Shown: positions 13,684 to 26,000, numbered from the stretch's first letter. The stretch: 64,000 nt of DNA from Blepharisma stoltei (GCA_914767885.1 CAJZBQ010000018.1:620001-684000); one strand, 5' to 3'. A program made the numbers and translations. Notes: a model not told the origin generated them from the letters alone.

Positions 13684-14910
13684 TCCCGGGGTCCCAGTTG
13701 TGTCGGACCAGGTGGCAAATACGTTTTGAGAAAAAGAATAGGCGGAGGATCATTTGGAGACATTTTCTTTGGGTCGAATTTAGAAACCCAAGGAGATGTG
13801 GCCATTAAGCTAGAAAATTTGAACTCAACCTTTCCTCAGCTTGTAAATGAAGCCAAAATTATTAGAAGTCTTAGAGGAGAAGGAGTCCCAAAGGTGTTCT
13901 GATCTGGAACTGAAGGAAATTATAACATTATGGTTATGGAGCTGCTAGGGCCATCATTAGAAGATATTTTTAAGACGCAAGATAGAAGAATGTCAACAAA
14001 ATCAGCATGTATGATTTGTGATCAGATGATACAAAGAATAGAAACTATCCATAATCAAGACTATATACATAGAGACATAAAACCTGAAAATTTTTTATTT
14101 GGGCTGAACGACAAAGAAAGCACTGTTTATATTATCGATTTCGGACTATCAAAAAAATATAGAGAAAGTAAAACAAAGCAGCACATTCAATACAAAGATA
14201 AAAAGAGTTTAACTGGCACTGCGAGATATGCGTCAGTATATGCCCATCAAGGCATAGACCAAACCCGTAGAGACGATTTAGAAGGAATAATATACGTTTT
14301 CATATACTTTTTAAAAGGCGAATTACCTTGGCAAGGCTTGCATTTAAAAAACAAACAAGAAAAATACAACAAAATTATGAGTGTAAAAATGAGCACCACT
14401 GTAGAAAATTTATGCAAAGGCTGCCCTTCTGAAGTAGCACATTTACTTAATTACTGTAAAGGACTGAGATTTGAAGAGAATCCAAATTATAATTATATGA
14501 GAGAGCAGCTTGCTTCTGTTGGACGAAAAGAAAATTTTAATTTTGATTTGATTTTTGAGTGAAATAAATTCAATCATGCCCGTGCTCCAGAAAAAAAACA
14601 AGCGGGCCAGCCAGCTTTGAAAGAAGCAGAACCTCAATCACAACAAAAACACAAAAAACAATTAAAAAAACCAAGAAAAAAACAGGGAAATGCACAGCAA
14701 GAAATAGAAGGCGAAAAAAATCCAGAAAACCAAGGAGAAATTAGAGAAGATGACTGCGAAACTGTAGCAGGCCATAGATGACCAGAATTCTGTGACCGGC
14801 AAAAAATTTTCAGTTTTAGGCTAAAAAGTGGAGAAAATTCTCCTATGAAAGTGGAAACTGAAGAAAATACAGTAGGAAAAAGAAGAGATAGTGGCTGTAT
14901 ATTGTTTTAA
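13684..14910 (+). CDS. Casein kinase 1 family protein kinase (5' end unresolved)
   Basis: The frame runs from VGPGGKYVLRKRIGGGSFGD (glycine-rich loop) through VAIKLEN (catalytic Lys), HRDIKPENFLFG (catalytic loop), IIDFGLSKKY and LTGTARYASVYAHQGIDQTR, then a Lys/Gln-rich tail to TAA 14908-14910. DFG-LSKKYR and TARYAS in place of APE are diagnostic of CK1. TGA encodes Trp in VFWSGTEGNY and in IFEWNKFN. CK1 phosphorylates primed Ser/Thr substrates in trafficking, cilia and DNA repair. No ATG precedes the Gly loop in this frame: upstream is the minisatellite. Either the start exon lies beyond an insert containing the repeat, or the repeat is translated. No TA occurs between the repeat and the GGKY codons. 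Confidence 0.85.
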
Positions 14911-14919
14911 TAAAAAAAT

Positions 14920-15931
14920 TTAATTATTCAAATAAGGAAGCTTAGGTCGGTTTGTTGTTTGTAAAAATGAAGGAAATCTCAAGTGATTTTCTTTTAAATA
15001 TAATTTGTATTTTTTAATGCTTGGGAGGCCTCGGAGCTGCTTTTGGACAGTCTCATAACGAACTGAGGTGACATCGGGGGAGTTTTCTTGTGGAAATAAG
15101 TGCTTTGGAGAGTGTAAGTGATAATAAAGATTGACAGCCCTTTCCACTTCGAATTTCTGTTTTGCAGCATTAAAAAATTCAATGCTTTTCTTTGATTTCT
15201 CGATCAATTCTTTGTTTATTTCTGTTTTTTGTGCAAAATGTTTCGGTATTATTATTGAACCTCTTGGTGAACTTGCCAAAGAGTTCGGACTAGTTTCAAA
15301 CTTAAATTTTTCTAATATAGGGTTATCGTTTATTTTGAAATCCTCAATATCTTTCTCCTCAAAATATTTAGCGGAAGTATGCCGTATAGAGGAATGTTTT
15401 TCAGAATGGAGTTTTTCTATTTCTAAAAGTGATTGATTTACTTTTGAAAATTTATATCTTCTTCAATTTTAATGACGAGCGGGGTTAGGATCTTATGTTC
15501 TGTTAGTTGATATTGGCTAGAGGAAGGTGGATCCAATTGGTGATAGTTCTCAGGGGGTTTTTTAGTGCTAAAACTTTTTTTCTTGACCTACAGATGACAG
15601 ATCGAGGTGTAAAATCCTTCCATACTTCTTGGGAGTCAATATTTAGTCTGCAATAGGGCTAAGGAAGGCCAAGAAAGAGATTCTGGGCGAGTCAGCAAAT
15701 TATCAAGCCCTGCTCACAGTAGGCAGTCCTTAATATGGTCAAGGATCAAAACCTGAACGGATGAGCCTCCCCTTCAGTCTGACACCATTTTTTAGGTGAA
15801 GTTGACGAAAAAGGGCGTTAGTTTGGAGAGTGGCACTAATTCCTGAAGGGTTAGGGCTGAAATAAATCCTAGTGACTGTTAGAATTAATCTTAATTTTTA
15901 ATTTCTTCAATTTTATTGGTTTTTTATTCAT
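14920..15931 (-). CDS. Hypothetical protein interrupted by retroposon S3
   Basis: An open minus frame from about 15470 to TAA 14922-14920 encodes a basic, Ser/Lys-rich protein (SLLEIEKLHSEKHSSIRHT, IIIPKHFAQKTEINKELIEK, LYYHLHSPKHLFPQENSPD) with no ATG. Collapsing S3 to one target copy brings in an upstream ATG at 15931 with MNKKPIKLKKI, but that frame is one base out of phase with the body. The source of the one-base shift (base error or an unusual 16-nt excision) is unresolved. I recognise no family. The 3' end converges on the casein kinase gene with 9 bp between stops. Confidence 0.5.
15472..15902 (+). mobile_element. SINE-like retroposon S3
   Basis: A 431-bp GC-rich block flanked by the 13-bp direct repeat TTCTTCAATTTTA (15459-15471, 15903-15915). 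The 5' end ATGACGAGCGGGG resembles other copies. The 3' end is AT-rich (TAGAATTAATCTTAA). The repeat ends in TA, so TA-bounded excision is possible. Confidence 0.65.
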
Positions 15932-15967
15932 TATTAAAATTAAAATATCAAATTTCACAAAATTTCT

Positions 15968-17047
15968 CTAAGCTGGAGGCTCTGGTGTCCCATCCAATGT
16001 ATTGCAAATATTTCCAAACGGTCCTTGAGCTAAAAAATGACTAAAATGCTGTTTTTGAACTAATGGCTTCCCGCAAAGATTGCAAAATGGTTGCGTACCT
16101 CTGCATATTGGTGATTGGCAAATGACATAATTGCAGCCATCTTCTCGCATACAAGCTGCTCCACATTTGGGGCATCTTTTTCAGTTTCTGCTAAGCATCA
16201 TTTCATCAAGTTTAAATTCTGCGAACTGGCTTTTATAAGCCTCACAGGTCATTCCTGGGTGAGCTCCATTCTTGCAAACCACACAAATTCCTGCTTTACA
16301 TGCACTACAGGCTGTATGTATATCATTAGGAGAAATATATCCAAACCCTTTGCAATCTGGAACAGGGCAATGAACCGCTTTATTTTCAGCCACAAGTTTC
16401 AGCATCTTTATATTTACCCTCAGTTCATTTATTTTAGTTTGCTGATCTTGAGAAATATGCTTGTTTACGAAATCATCCGAGATCATTGTATTGCAGTTTG
16501 GGCATAAAATCTCTTCTGGCATAACTCGGCCTAGGTTTATCATGTTTTCAAATAATAAAAGGATACATTTTTTGCAAAAAGTATGGTTACAAACAAGTTC
16601 AACCCGTTCTAGTTGTGTGGAAAAGCAAATAGAGCAAAATATCCTGATGCTTGGTGCATTTGAGTCAGATGTTATTGTGGACTCTAGGTATATCATTTTT
16701 TCCTCCTCTTTATTTTCTACTTTTTTATGATGACCAATGGAAGAATCATGGCTTTTAACTAATATATCTTTAGGTTTTTGGTTCTGTTCTGAAGGCTGTT
16801 TTTCATTTAAAGCAATTTTTGGAAGAAGATGTGGTTTTTTAAACAAAAATCCATTAAAATTTGCCTCATTCTCTGAAATTTCTGAATTTTGATTACTTTT
16901 CTTTAAACTTGCATTTTCTCTTGGCTCCCTAGCTCGAAGCTTTTTAGAGCTTTTAGGATCAGATTTTTCTTTAAAATGATTTAAGCGCTTCGCGGCAATG
17001 AGTTCTTCATGAACGTCATCATTAGTACTAATTTCATCCATATTCAT
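15968..17047 (-). CDS. RBR (RING-between-RING) E3 ubiquitin ligase
   Basis: Single exon, 359 residues, one TGA-Trp (RNWKRCPKCG). Order: a Lys/Ser-rich N-terminus (1-130), RING1 from about 136 (CSICFSTQLERVELVCNHTF then CPNCNTMI), IBR at about 205-265 (CPVPDCKGFGYISP ... CVVCKNGAHPGMTC), RING2 at about 292-345 (CPKCGAACMREDGCNYVIC). In RBR ligases ubiquitin passes from E2 on RING1 to a RING2 cysteine before reaching the substrate. By alignment the catalytic residue is the Cys in DGCNYV, near residue 304, and it is present. The C-terminus is short and has no Ariadne domain. No IES interrupts the gene. Confidence 0.92.
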
Positions 17048-17125
17048 TATTATGCATTTTTATCAGTTGATATTTACAATTTAAATGACCAAAATTGGTG
17101 GATTTTCATATAAACTAGGAATAAT

Positions 17126-17419
17126 TACTCCCCCTTTAAATTTATACAAAACATAGGCAATTTTTCATTTTTTTCGCTACTTTAAACCTCCCTTTAATTT
17201 TGGATAATTATTTTTTTCAGAAAAAGTGCAAATAGAATATTATTTGTATAGCTTTCAACCTGAATCAATTAAGTTTTTGAATTAATTTTTCATAATTAAA
17301 AAACATTGAGTTTAAATTTATCACTTTTAAATTTAAAACTTTAAAAAAATTTTCTTTATAAAAAAAATGACCCCTTTTAAATAGGAACAGGATTTTTTGT
17401 TCTAGTTTAAACGGGGTGT
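17126..17419. mobile_element. Degenerate MITE family I
   Basis: TA at 17126-17127 and 17420-17421. Imperfect inverted ends (CTCCCCCTTTAAATTTATAC versus the complement of TCTAGTTTAAACGGGGTG). Inner copies of the same unit (CTCCCTTTAATTTTGG, ACCCCTTTTAAATAGGAAC) give the four-repeat layout also seen in family A. Confidence 0.5.
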
Positions 17420-17941
17420 TAGAAAAATTTTCTTGTGGTTTCCATGCAATCAGGAAGGTATTTACATTTAATTATTGAAAAAATCCTTATAAGTATATTA
17501 ATACAATAGCCAGATTCTGACAATAAAAATAATTAGAATATAAGAAAACAGAATAAAAAATAGCTATCAATTACTGTTTGCTTGCTTTGCTTGCCTGTTT
17601 AGGAGTGCAAACTAATTGAGGGACAATCCTAGATATTTATATTATCCGCTATTATTATGCATATTAAATTAAGTGATCATACACGTTTACAGAATGCTTC
17701 CAAATCTTAAATATATTAATATCTCACTATTTTTGATCTAATTGTAATATAAATGTATTAGAAAGCTTTATTAGATTACAATTATTATTGTGACTTCATG
17801 TAATGATATAAAGCCAGCTTTTTCCGTTTAATATCCATCTAATATTCTAAATATTATTTACTTATAATTCTTCAAAAACCCTAGCTTTTAGGGAAATAGT
17901 ATTAAACGATATGTTTAAATTAAACTTTTATAAATACAAGC
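17420..17941. other. AT-rich intergenic stretch
   Basis: No coding frame or structured repeat supported between the degenerate MITE and the RNF114-like gene. Confidence 0.4.
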
Positions 17942-18574
17942 TTATTCGTATAGTGATTGTTGCAAAGCTTGCTCTAGCATTTCATCCTCGTTCATAGTAA
18001 AGTCCTATATAATTTTTACTGCAAAATTATCATAATCAAACTGATGACTTGTCTGCAGATGGTCACATATATCAGGAAATTCCTCTTCAGGGTCTCCCCA
18101 TGGTAATGCTTTGCATATCGTGCAAACCCCGGACATCCCAAGGTGCTCATTATCTACATGAATTAATAAAGACTCCCTATCAAAATGACTTAAATCACAG
18201 CAAGGGCATGAATAAGTCCATCTATTAATAACAGGCTCGCTAGGCTTCGGAATTTCTTGGCTAGCTTTTTTAATTAAATGCTGAATATGGCTGCAAACAG
18301 CTAAATGATCATTATAATTTACATAAGGTAAAATTGCACCACATTGACATACGAAATTCGTTGATTTTATGCTTTCCCAAAGCTGACTTTGAAATCGGAA
18401 CTGATCCGACGTCAGAGGTGAACGGCAAATCGGACATGGAGATGTTGTCAATGTAATTACATTCTTTATGCACTCTGAACAGAAATTTTTCTTGCATGGA
18501 ATATGCAGCCTAGGCTCAATTAAAACCCCAAGGCAGATGTTGCATTGGAACTCTTCCTTTATATCAGAATCCAT
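17942..18574 (-). CDS. RNF114-like E3 ligase (RING, zinc fingers, UIM)
   Basis: Exons 18574-18021 and 18005-17942 joined across a 15-nt intron (18020-18006, GTAAAAATTATATAG) give 205 residues. RING at about 11-50 (CNICLGVLIEPRLHIPCKKNF ... CPICRSPL), then C2H2-type fingers (CQCGAILPYVNYNDHLAVC; SCPCCDLSHFDRESLLIHVD; VCTICKALPWGDP). Beyond the intron the frame adds NEDEMLEQALQQSLYE, a ubiquitin-interacting motif. RING, Di19-type fingers and a C-terminal UIM are the layout of the RNF114/RNF125/RNF166 family, ubiquitin ligases acting on ubiquitylated or signalling substrates. Without the intron the protein would stop just before the UIM. Confidence 0.85.
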
Positions 18575-18729
18575 TTAAATAATTTATTATTATTCGAAAA
18601 TATTTTGGCTTTGTAGAGTATTCATTTATAAGCTATTTTTATGCTAAAATGCCAGAAAACCTCTATTTTATTTACAAAAATGTGGAATTTATACGCTATA
18701 CTGACCTTAATAATCTAAAATCATATATA

Positions 18730-19626
18730 TTAAAGTGGGCTTAATGATAAATACATAAGTGGCGAATTTTCTTCTGCTTTCTGCCTTTTTCCAGGCTTAG
18801 CAAAGGAAGGCTGGCAACAACTGATATCTTTGCATGCAGAAGTCCCTGGCTCTTGTAAGAGCTTTAGCACATTTTCTGGTATATTTTCTCCTTCTTCAAT
18901 TTTTGTAATATATTGCTGCACAGTTTTGTATTTTTTTACATAGGCTCGTAAAATACCTACTCTGTCATCTTTGTGCTCTTGGAAATTAAATCCAAATTTT
19001 TTAGCTGACCTAAGCTGTAGTAAATAATCGTCAAGTGATTTTTTTGCGATCCCTACTTTTCGTGCAGCGTCTTCCAGAGTCATTTTTTTTAAATCTCCTT
19101 TGCCATCGATTACTCCAGAGTACAATTTTCTTCATTTCATAACTTTATCTATAATATATCCAATTTTCCTTTCTGTTGTTCTCCTAGAGATTTTCGGTAC
19201 CAATGTCGTTGGCTCCTCTTCATGCATTTTCTTGGCTGCAACTGAATTCTGTGCTTGCAAAACTGGCCCGATTTCATGACTGACGACTCCATAGCATAAA
19301 AGTACTAATTTCCTATCTTTGATTTCAAAAATAGGGATAGAAATAGAAGGCGGAATTGGGTCTGTTCCACAGTAAACATTTAGTTTTGCAGTTGGGGAAT
19401 AATACCAAATCATAGATTTATCTATTGGGTACCCTTCGTTTTTCAAATAAGTTATGATTGCTGATAAGTTAACTTCTCCTTCTCTGCTGAATGTCAGAAT
19501 CGGCTGCTTTATGTTTAGGATTAATTCTTTTTCCTTTGTGAATTTATCTCCAAAACTTAGCTCGATATTAATCGTATTAAGCTTGTCATGTGAAAATTGG
19601 TTATTTTCATCTCGGTCAGATTCCAT
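18730..19626 (-). CDS. Putative HTH-containing nuclear protein
   Basis: Single exon of 298 residues with one TGA-Trp (KWRKLYSGVIDGKG). The C-terminal half holds KMTLEDAARKVGIAKKSLDD followed by YLLQLRSAKKFGFNF, which reads as a helix-turn-helix-like module of a kind I associate with expanded ciliate families. The N-terminal half (about 1-150) is a compact domain with SMIWYYSPTAKLNVYCGTDP. A DNA-binding role is inference only. The tail is rich in Cys, Lys and Ser (CKDISCCQPSFAKPGKRQKA). No IES. Confidence 0.55.
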
Positions 19627-19870
19627 GTTTGTTATGTAAAGTAATGAATATAAAATTTTGAATTTGTTAAATTAAATTATAAAACCAAAAAAAGCTATAA
19701 TTATAGATAGTCAGAGAGAAATTCATTGTTATTTGCAATTTATTAGTATATTTTATACAGAATGATTGTTTCAATAGCACCAAAGGCTATTAAAATACTC
19801 ATTAAATTATTATGATTTTTATATTGAAATTGGCTTAAATTCTAAGATATTTAACTCTTATAATCATTTC

Positions 19871-21289
19871 TTATAAATCTTGTTTCTTTTTTTCAATAAA
19901 ATCAATAATAGAGCCTTCGGAAAGCCCTTTCTCATAGGTTATCTCTATAGCTTCCGTGTTTTTAATAAAATAAAACGAAGGGACCTGGGCTGGACTTATT
20001 GTTTTCGGCAAGCCATTTTTAGATGCATTAATCTGGGCAATATTAACTTCAATTTTCTTGTTTTCCTTCAATTTCTTAATAAATAATTTTGCTTTTTCAC
20101 AGCCTTCGCAATCATCTGCAAACACCAACAAAAGAAACTCAATTTTAGGTTCATTTATTGCTTTTATCAGTGAAGTTCCTACATAATTTATTATTCCATC
20201 ATTGTCAATAGGTTTTGGCAATTCTGATTTGAGGCTCGGGGAAATTTTATTATTTTCGAAATCTTTGATGGTGCTAGGAACCAAACCAGTGCTCAGTACT
20301 CCATGATATCCTATTTTTTCCTTTTCTAAAATAAATAAATGAGTAGAGTTATCAATTGCTAATATAGGTAAATTCTATATAATAATTACATTCTTATCAT
20401 ATCCATATTCTGCTAAAAATCATGAATAATCAGCATACCTTGCGATGGCTATTTTATATTTTTCGCTATCAATTCTTAATAATATCTGAACTATATCCTT
20501 AAAATTGTTCTCTTCTTTTGAAGGAGAAATATCAGTAAATAAAGTAATTGAAGTTTTTCTTTCTGAAAGCAGCCCTTCTGTAAATGGAGTAAGCCATAAT
20601 ACTTTTCCAAAATAATTCTTATAAATTTCATCTGCTAGTTTATCAATATCATCAATATTTTTTATTTTATAAGGATCTGATAAAGGATTATTTCCCAAAA
20701 TACTTGGCCTAAGCAGTATGACTCCGTTTTCTATGTTAAAGTGTTTTGCAATGTCTTGGCTAAAAGTGTATCCGAAGCGATAAAATTGTTTAGCTGAAAC
20801 AGCAAGACGGATGAATTCCTCTTTGGCTTTATTGCCACTAGTAGAAAATACTCCTAAAACAAGCCCCTCAAATTTTAAATCATCCTCAAATTCTTTCAGA
20901 GTATAATATTCAGTTATTGGCTTAGCCATTCTACTTGTAGTGGCTCGAATTTCTTCAGGATCTATAGATCATAAATAAGCGAAATGATTTGTATCACCTT
21001 TTAAGGTACAAATTATATGAGGTAAGCTAGTTATCGAAAACTCATTCTTTATCTGATCTTTATCTTCTTCTGGGATTTGATAGAGGCCAAAAACTGAATC
21101 AGTGGTAAATTCGCTATTCAGTAATGAATCTCTTAATGGCCTATAAGAATTAGAATCTTTGAGGGAAAAAACTAAAAACCGATTCTTATTAATGCTTTCA
21201 CTAAGGAAAGCTCTTGCAACTTTTATATCTTGTATGTCAACTACTCCCACTACTACCTTTAGAAGAAATAGCAAAACCAAATAAATCAT
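19871..21289 (-). CDS. Protein disulfide isomerase-like ER protein
   Basis: Exons 21289-20390 and 20374-19871 joined across a 15-nt intron (20389-20375) give 467 residues. The N-terminus MIYLVLLFLLKVVVGVV is a signal peptide. The middle is thioredoxin-fold-like without Cys pairs. The C-terminal thioredoxin domain has FADDCEGCEKAKLFIKKL, placing the CxxC active site at about 389-392, with a cis-Pro (AQVPSFYFIKN) downstream. CEGC differs from the usual CGHC, which suggests altered redox potential. No KDEL-type retention signal: it ends EKKKQDL. Closest in layout to PDI/ERp family members with one active domain. Two TGA-Trp codons. Confidence 0.72.
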
Positions 21290-21348
21290 GTTTCTATAAT
21301 TATTAAAAAATGTTATTTTTGCTAATAAAGCTGCATAATCTTAAATTA

Positions 21349-22964
21349 TTAGACACTTTTAGTCACCGAAGCCCCTGAAGTAGTCACTGCAGTTGATTCT
21401 GTTGTTTCATGCAATGGCTTTTTATTGCATGCTTTATAAACTCTGACCCAAATAGTAAACACAATCAAAAACCAGCTGATTTTTTGTTTATATACCATTA
21501 GATTGTAAAACACTGCGTCCAAAAATTTTTCTTCCCCTTCATGCTTTTCTAATAATCTGGCAATTTTTTCAATAATAAATGCTATTTAATTGAATGATAT
21601 TTTTTTTTTAATTTTAATATAAAAATACTATTTTATTAAAAAATAGCATAAAAAATTCATAAATAGCGACTACAGATCCACAAATACACATAGGGATCAA
21701 GATCCACTTATCTAAAAATATCGCCATAAGCACAAAGAACCCAATAAATATAAATAACGCCACAGCTCTTCCTCCATTATATCTATAATGCCCCAAAGCA
21801 AGTTGAGAATACATTGCACAAGCATACATAGAAACGGCATAAAGTGCTAATAAAAGAGCTACTAATTCTGCTTTCCAAAACATCGCGATGAAAGCTACCA
21901 AAACTGCCTCACTGAACATCAAAGTGGCTACAAAAAGGATACAAGAGCTTGAAACCCTTACTCCCCCCCCCCTCCGTGAGTGAACAAAAAAAATTTTGTT
22001 CACTCACAGAGGGGGGTTAATTTTTTTTTTTAAAAAATTTATATATAAATTTTATAGAAAATATTTTTTTTCGAAATTTAAAAAAATCCTAAATTTGCAA
22101 AAATTGGGAAACAAATATTAATTTTAATTTATAAAATTTATGTTTTAAAACGCAATTTGTTTAAAATTAAACAGAATTAGCTCTAGATTTCATTATACTA
22201 ATTATCACTTATATATCAATTTTTTTTTCCATAAAAAATTTTTCTATTAAAAAAAATTTTTTGTTCACTCACGGAGGGTGGGTTTTTGGTCAAAAAATAG
22301 CGATTTTTCTAATGGTTTTGTTCACTCACGGAGGGGGGGGGGGAGTTAGTCTCTTTTTAAAACGCCATATAATTAGGAAACAGACAATATAGACAGCAGC
22401 AGCAGCCACAGGTAACCATCATAATGGCCATATAAGCGGTACTAAAATAGTGTCAAAAATCCAAAACACAAAGGCTGCGATCATTCCAAATAAAGATTGG
22501 CTTGCTGCCATTGTAAGCACTAATGATGATAACGTAGTTAGTTAGCAAATGTTCCTCAAATTGACTAATTCTTGTCTTCCCTGTGAACTGTTAATAGAGA
22601 AGGACCTCAGCTCTAAGCAACGACGAGCCAGCATTTACTCGACCGTAATAACTTTATTCGCCCCCAACTCTTTTGCCACTATCCACGCGACTGGATAGTG
22701 TCTCTTGTGACCCAGACTCTCAGAGAATAAAGGATTCTCTTCATTAAGCCAAATAAAGAATTACCCCTTACCAGGTCTCGCCATTTTAAATTGTGATGAT
22801 AACGTAAATTTTCCTGGCATCGGCGCTGCTTTGATTTGTGTTCTTACCCCCATATGCTGTTTTAGTAAAGGTCCCAAAGGAGCTCCGAACTGTTTTAAAT
22901 CGAGAGCTGGGTTATTTGCTATAGGAAGCAATGGTGTTGTAGCATTATCCTTATTATCTTCCAT
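21349..22964 (-). CDS. Multi-pass membrane protein, interrupted by a retroposon and a MITE
   Basis: Exons 22964-22807, 22536-22347, 21958-21629 and 21582-21349 give 303 residues. A soluble N-terminus (MEDNKDNATTPLLPIANN) is followed by several hydrophobic segments (FGMIAAFVFWIFDTILVPLI; AAAAVYIVCFLIIW; ALFIFIGFFVLMAIFLDKW) and a Ser/Thr-rich tail ending TSGASVTKSV. I recognise no family. The retroposon S4 splits the N-terminal exon: with it present, only a 67-residue truncated frame is seen. A family A MITE follows KKRL, and a 46-bp IES follows LFFNK. All three joins keep the frame, which argues that the exons belong to one gene. Confidence 0.75.
21583..21628. other. Short TA-bounded IES (46 bp) in the membrane protein gene
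   Basis: TA at 21583-21584 and 21629-21630. Removal joins FFMLFFNK to IAFIIEKIARLLE. Confidence 0.75.
21959..22346. mobile_element. MITE family A in the membrane protein gene (388 bp)
   Basis: TA at 21959-21960 and 22347-22348. A full-length copy: CTCCCCCCCCCTCCGTGAGT at one end, its inverted form at the other, each with an inner second repeat. Removal joins KKRL to RVSSSCILF. Confidence 0.92.
22537..22793 (-). mobile_element. SINE-like retroposon S4
   Basis: 257 bp flanked by the 13-bp direct repeat TGATGATAACGTA (22524-22536, 22794-22806). On the minus strand it starts CAATTTAAAATGGCGAGACC and ends GCTAACTAAC. Collapsing to one repeat joins KFTLSS to LVLTMAASQSLFGM in frame. TA is present within the repeat. 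Confidence 0.72.
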
Positions 22965-23001
22965 TTTATTAGGCAGATTTTAATTTGAAAACTAATTAGG
23001 C

Positions 23002-26000
23002 TTAGAGGTAAAAGAAGGTTAAAGCTAGTTTGGTGTCAAAGTCAGCTTTGGTGTATTTTCCTACCAGGTAAGCAATTTTATGAGCAAACATACACGGTGC
23101 AGGGACTCTGATTGCTCCTTGCCAGTTATAATAAGTGTGGCAAAGTCCATATGTTAACTCATATAAAGCCTTACACGGAACTTGGCTATCATTTACTATC
23201 ACATTATAATGTGTCGGAGTTACTGTTCCTGCTGTTACACTATGAGAAATCATGTAAAAATTGTAATGGGGAACTACCACTTCGTCTTCAATTACAACCC
23301 CAGGGCTGGGATTTGATAAAACTCCGTTATTTTCTAAGAAAAACCTTTGGTTTATCCTTTTATTTACTATTACAGCCATAATTGAAGGGCTCCAATTCCT
23401 ATCAAAATCCCTGATTGAGTTTACAAGCTGATTTTATTAAGGTACTATATGGCCAAAACGGAGTTTGCCACTAATCAATTGCTTTGTATTGGCTCTAAAA
23501 AGCCATTCTCCATAACCTTGAGTTCAAATTAGAAAAATGGAAGTTTGCCCCCTTTTGAATTTCCGACTTGAATTACCTGTCTAGGGGCTAGCTTCCCAGG
23601 TTAGAGCCACCCTAGTCCGGTGCCTTCCTCTTCTGCAAGGCTTCCCAAACCTGAAGTTCTTCTTCAAACAGTGACAGAGGAACTATTGTCAGCTTCATCA
23701 GGATGAGTCCAATCTGCTCCATAGTTGAGCGTCTCTGAATCCATCTTCCGTCCGTCATCATGTTATTTCTTACAAGCTGAGGGATTTCTATATTGACTAC
23801 TTGGGAATACTGAGAAATCCCGACCCCATCTCTATATAGAATTATGCATTCTGGTTTTTGTTTTTTGTTATATTTATAGAACTCTTTTAGAGCGTCACGA
23901 AATATTGGAGCAAGAACTGTAGATATTTCTTGGATGCCATCATGAAAAGCAATACGATTATAATATTTCGTAAAATTGGCGTCGACTGAAGAGCTGAAGC
24001 CTAAAACACTACCAATTTTGGTCAAGCTGGTATCATGACAAACGTCGATCCCTACTATAGTCCTAGAAGAGACCATTATATTTTTCGATAGATAATTTAT
24101 TATTTTTATAAAGGAAATTACTAATGCATTATTTATAGAAAAATAATAATACTATAGCTAAGAATACCATTGTCAGTGGAGGGATATTTCTAGGCACAGC
24201 AATTGACCATTGTCCTGAGCCTATCTTTGTAGCCATCTGTGTCAAAATTTTTGAATAAATGCTATAGTCGTCTCTTTTCGCAGTCTCAATCAGCACTACT
24301 TGACTAGGGATTGGTCTCTCTTTTGTGAGTAAAACCTTAATTTTTTCATAAAGCTTAGTAAAAGACCTAGGTATCAAAGTTACTATAAGCTGGGCATTTG
24401 GCTTTACATTAGTAAACAATGAATTAACAAGGTTTTCTTCAGTAAGTTTACCTGTAATAGGAATCGCCAGAGGGTTATTTATAAGAATCCCGCAGCCGTG
24501 GCTAGCTTCTCTAAGACCTGCAGTCAAACTTTTGGCGACTTCTACGTCTCTTTCAGGGTAAAAAAGCATCCATTTTTCAATTGACGCAGCATTTCTCAAA
24601 ATTTTGTTTGTCAATTTAAATGAGCCATTATCGTTGACCCTGACTGTGCCTTCTCCTAGTCTTATAATAGGCTTTTCTAGCATAAGTCCTCGAGTGATTA
24701 TTGGCTGTCTAGAGTACTGGATTTTTCAGTCATCAGGAGGTAGTGCTTCAAGCCTATCAGCAATGCTCTGGATTTTTGATTTTCGTTGGTCAGGTCTTAA
24801 AGTTGTAGTTAAGGCCAATTCTTTTCTAAATTGAGGAGAACTATCTAAAGAATCAGCGCCAGCAAGTTTGCATAACTCTGGGATCAGCTTTACAGGCACA
24901 GCGTTTTTCGAAATTTTCGCTAACTCCCCCCCCATCCTTGATCGAACGATTGACTGTAAAAAATCCTAAAAATTGGGAAATTAACCCCCATCCTTGATCG
25001 AACGATTTTCATATCATGCAAATTTTTATATATATAAAAATATATTAGTTATCAAAGCTTGGGACAGAAAGCTGCGGAATCAACCATCCGAAGTGATTTA
25101 GTCATCAATCTAGGCTTGAAAACTCAATAATCTAATAAAATAGAGATTCTTTAAAATTAAAAAAAAAATTTTTAATTCAATAAGGAACAAATTAAAATTT
25201 ATACAGTTTAAAAGGGTAACTAATAAATCAAAAATATTAAAAATTGGTATTTTATGAAATTAATTCAATTTTTTGCTGTAAAAATAATTATTAAATACTC
25301 TTGACCCTCTTATTTAAAAGTAAATAAAACAAATATCTATATATATTTTTTATTTTATATATAATTATTTTCCCCCCAAAAAAATTTTTTTAACCCCCCC
25401 ATCCTTGATCGAACGATGGCGAGTCATTCGATCAAGGATGGGGGAGGGATTAATAAAAGTGGCTGATTTCTGACTTTAATATCGATTTGATATCTTGTGC
25501 AGAAATAATCAGTGTAGCTGATTTCATCATTTCCTTTTGGAAATGTAGATGCAGGACTTTCCTCAAAAAGGACATCAATTATTCTGTAAAGTGCCTGGTT
25601 TCCATAGCTTGTCACTATAAGTGAGCCATTTAATGTATTTTTAATAATTTCTCTAGGATTATTGTTTTGCTTTTTAGAAATTTCTTGGATTACGTCTAAC
25701 ACGTTATCCTCTCTTACAAGCTTAAAGGCACAGTCTAAAGTAATTTGTAGTCCTGAGCGCGCTATATTTACACTAGCAAAGTACCCAGGCCAGACTGTGA
25801 CAGGGTATCTTTGGAGTGTTTTAGTGTTGTTTGGGTCATATAGATGACGGTCATTCCCAAGCTGAATTAAGCCAAGCGATTTTAGCTTCTCTTTGAGCAG
25901 TAAATTGAAGAACATAAGGGTAGCTTCATTCATAGTCCCAAAGTCTTTGAAGTCAATAGTTCCAGCTTTTTGTATCCGAATTCCATATTCTTTTTCGTTT

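Noticed and set aside
13513-13902. Long ORFs through the G-rich minisatellite in all frames of both strands
   Set aside because: The 9-bp repeat contains no stop codon in any frame, so openness there carries no coding information. Only the casein kinase frame beyond it is supported by conservation.
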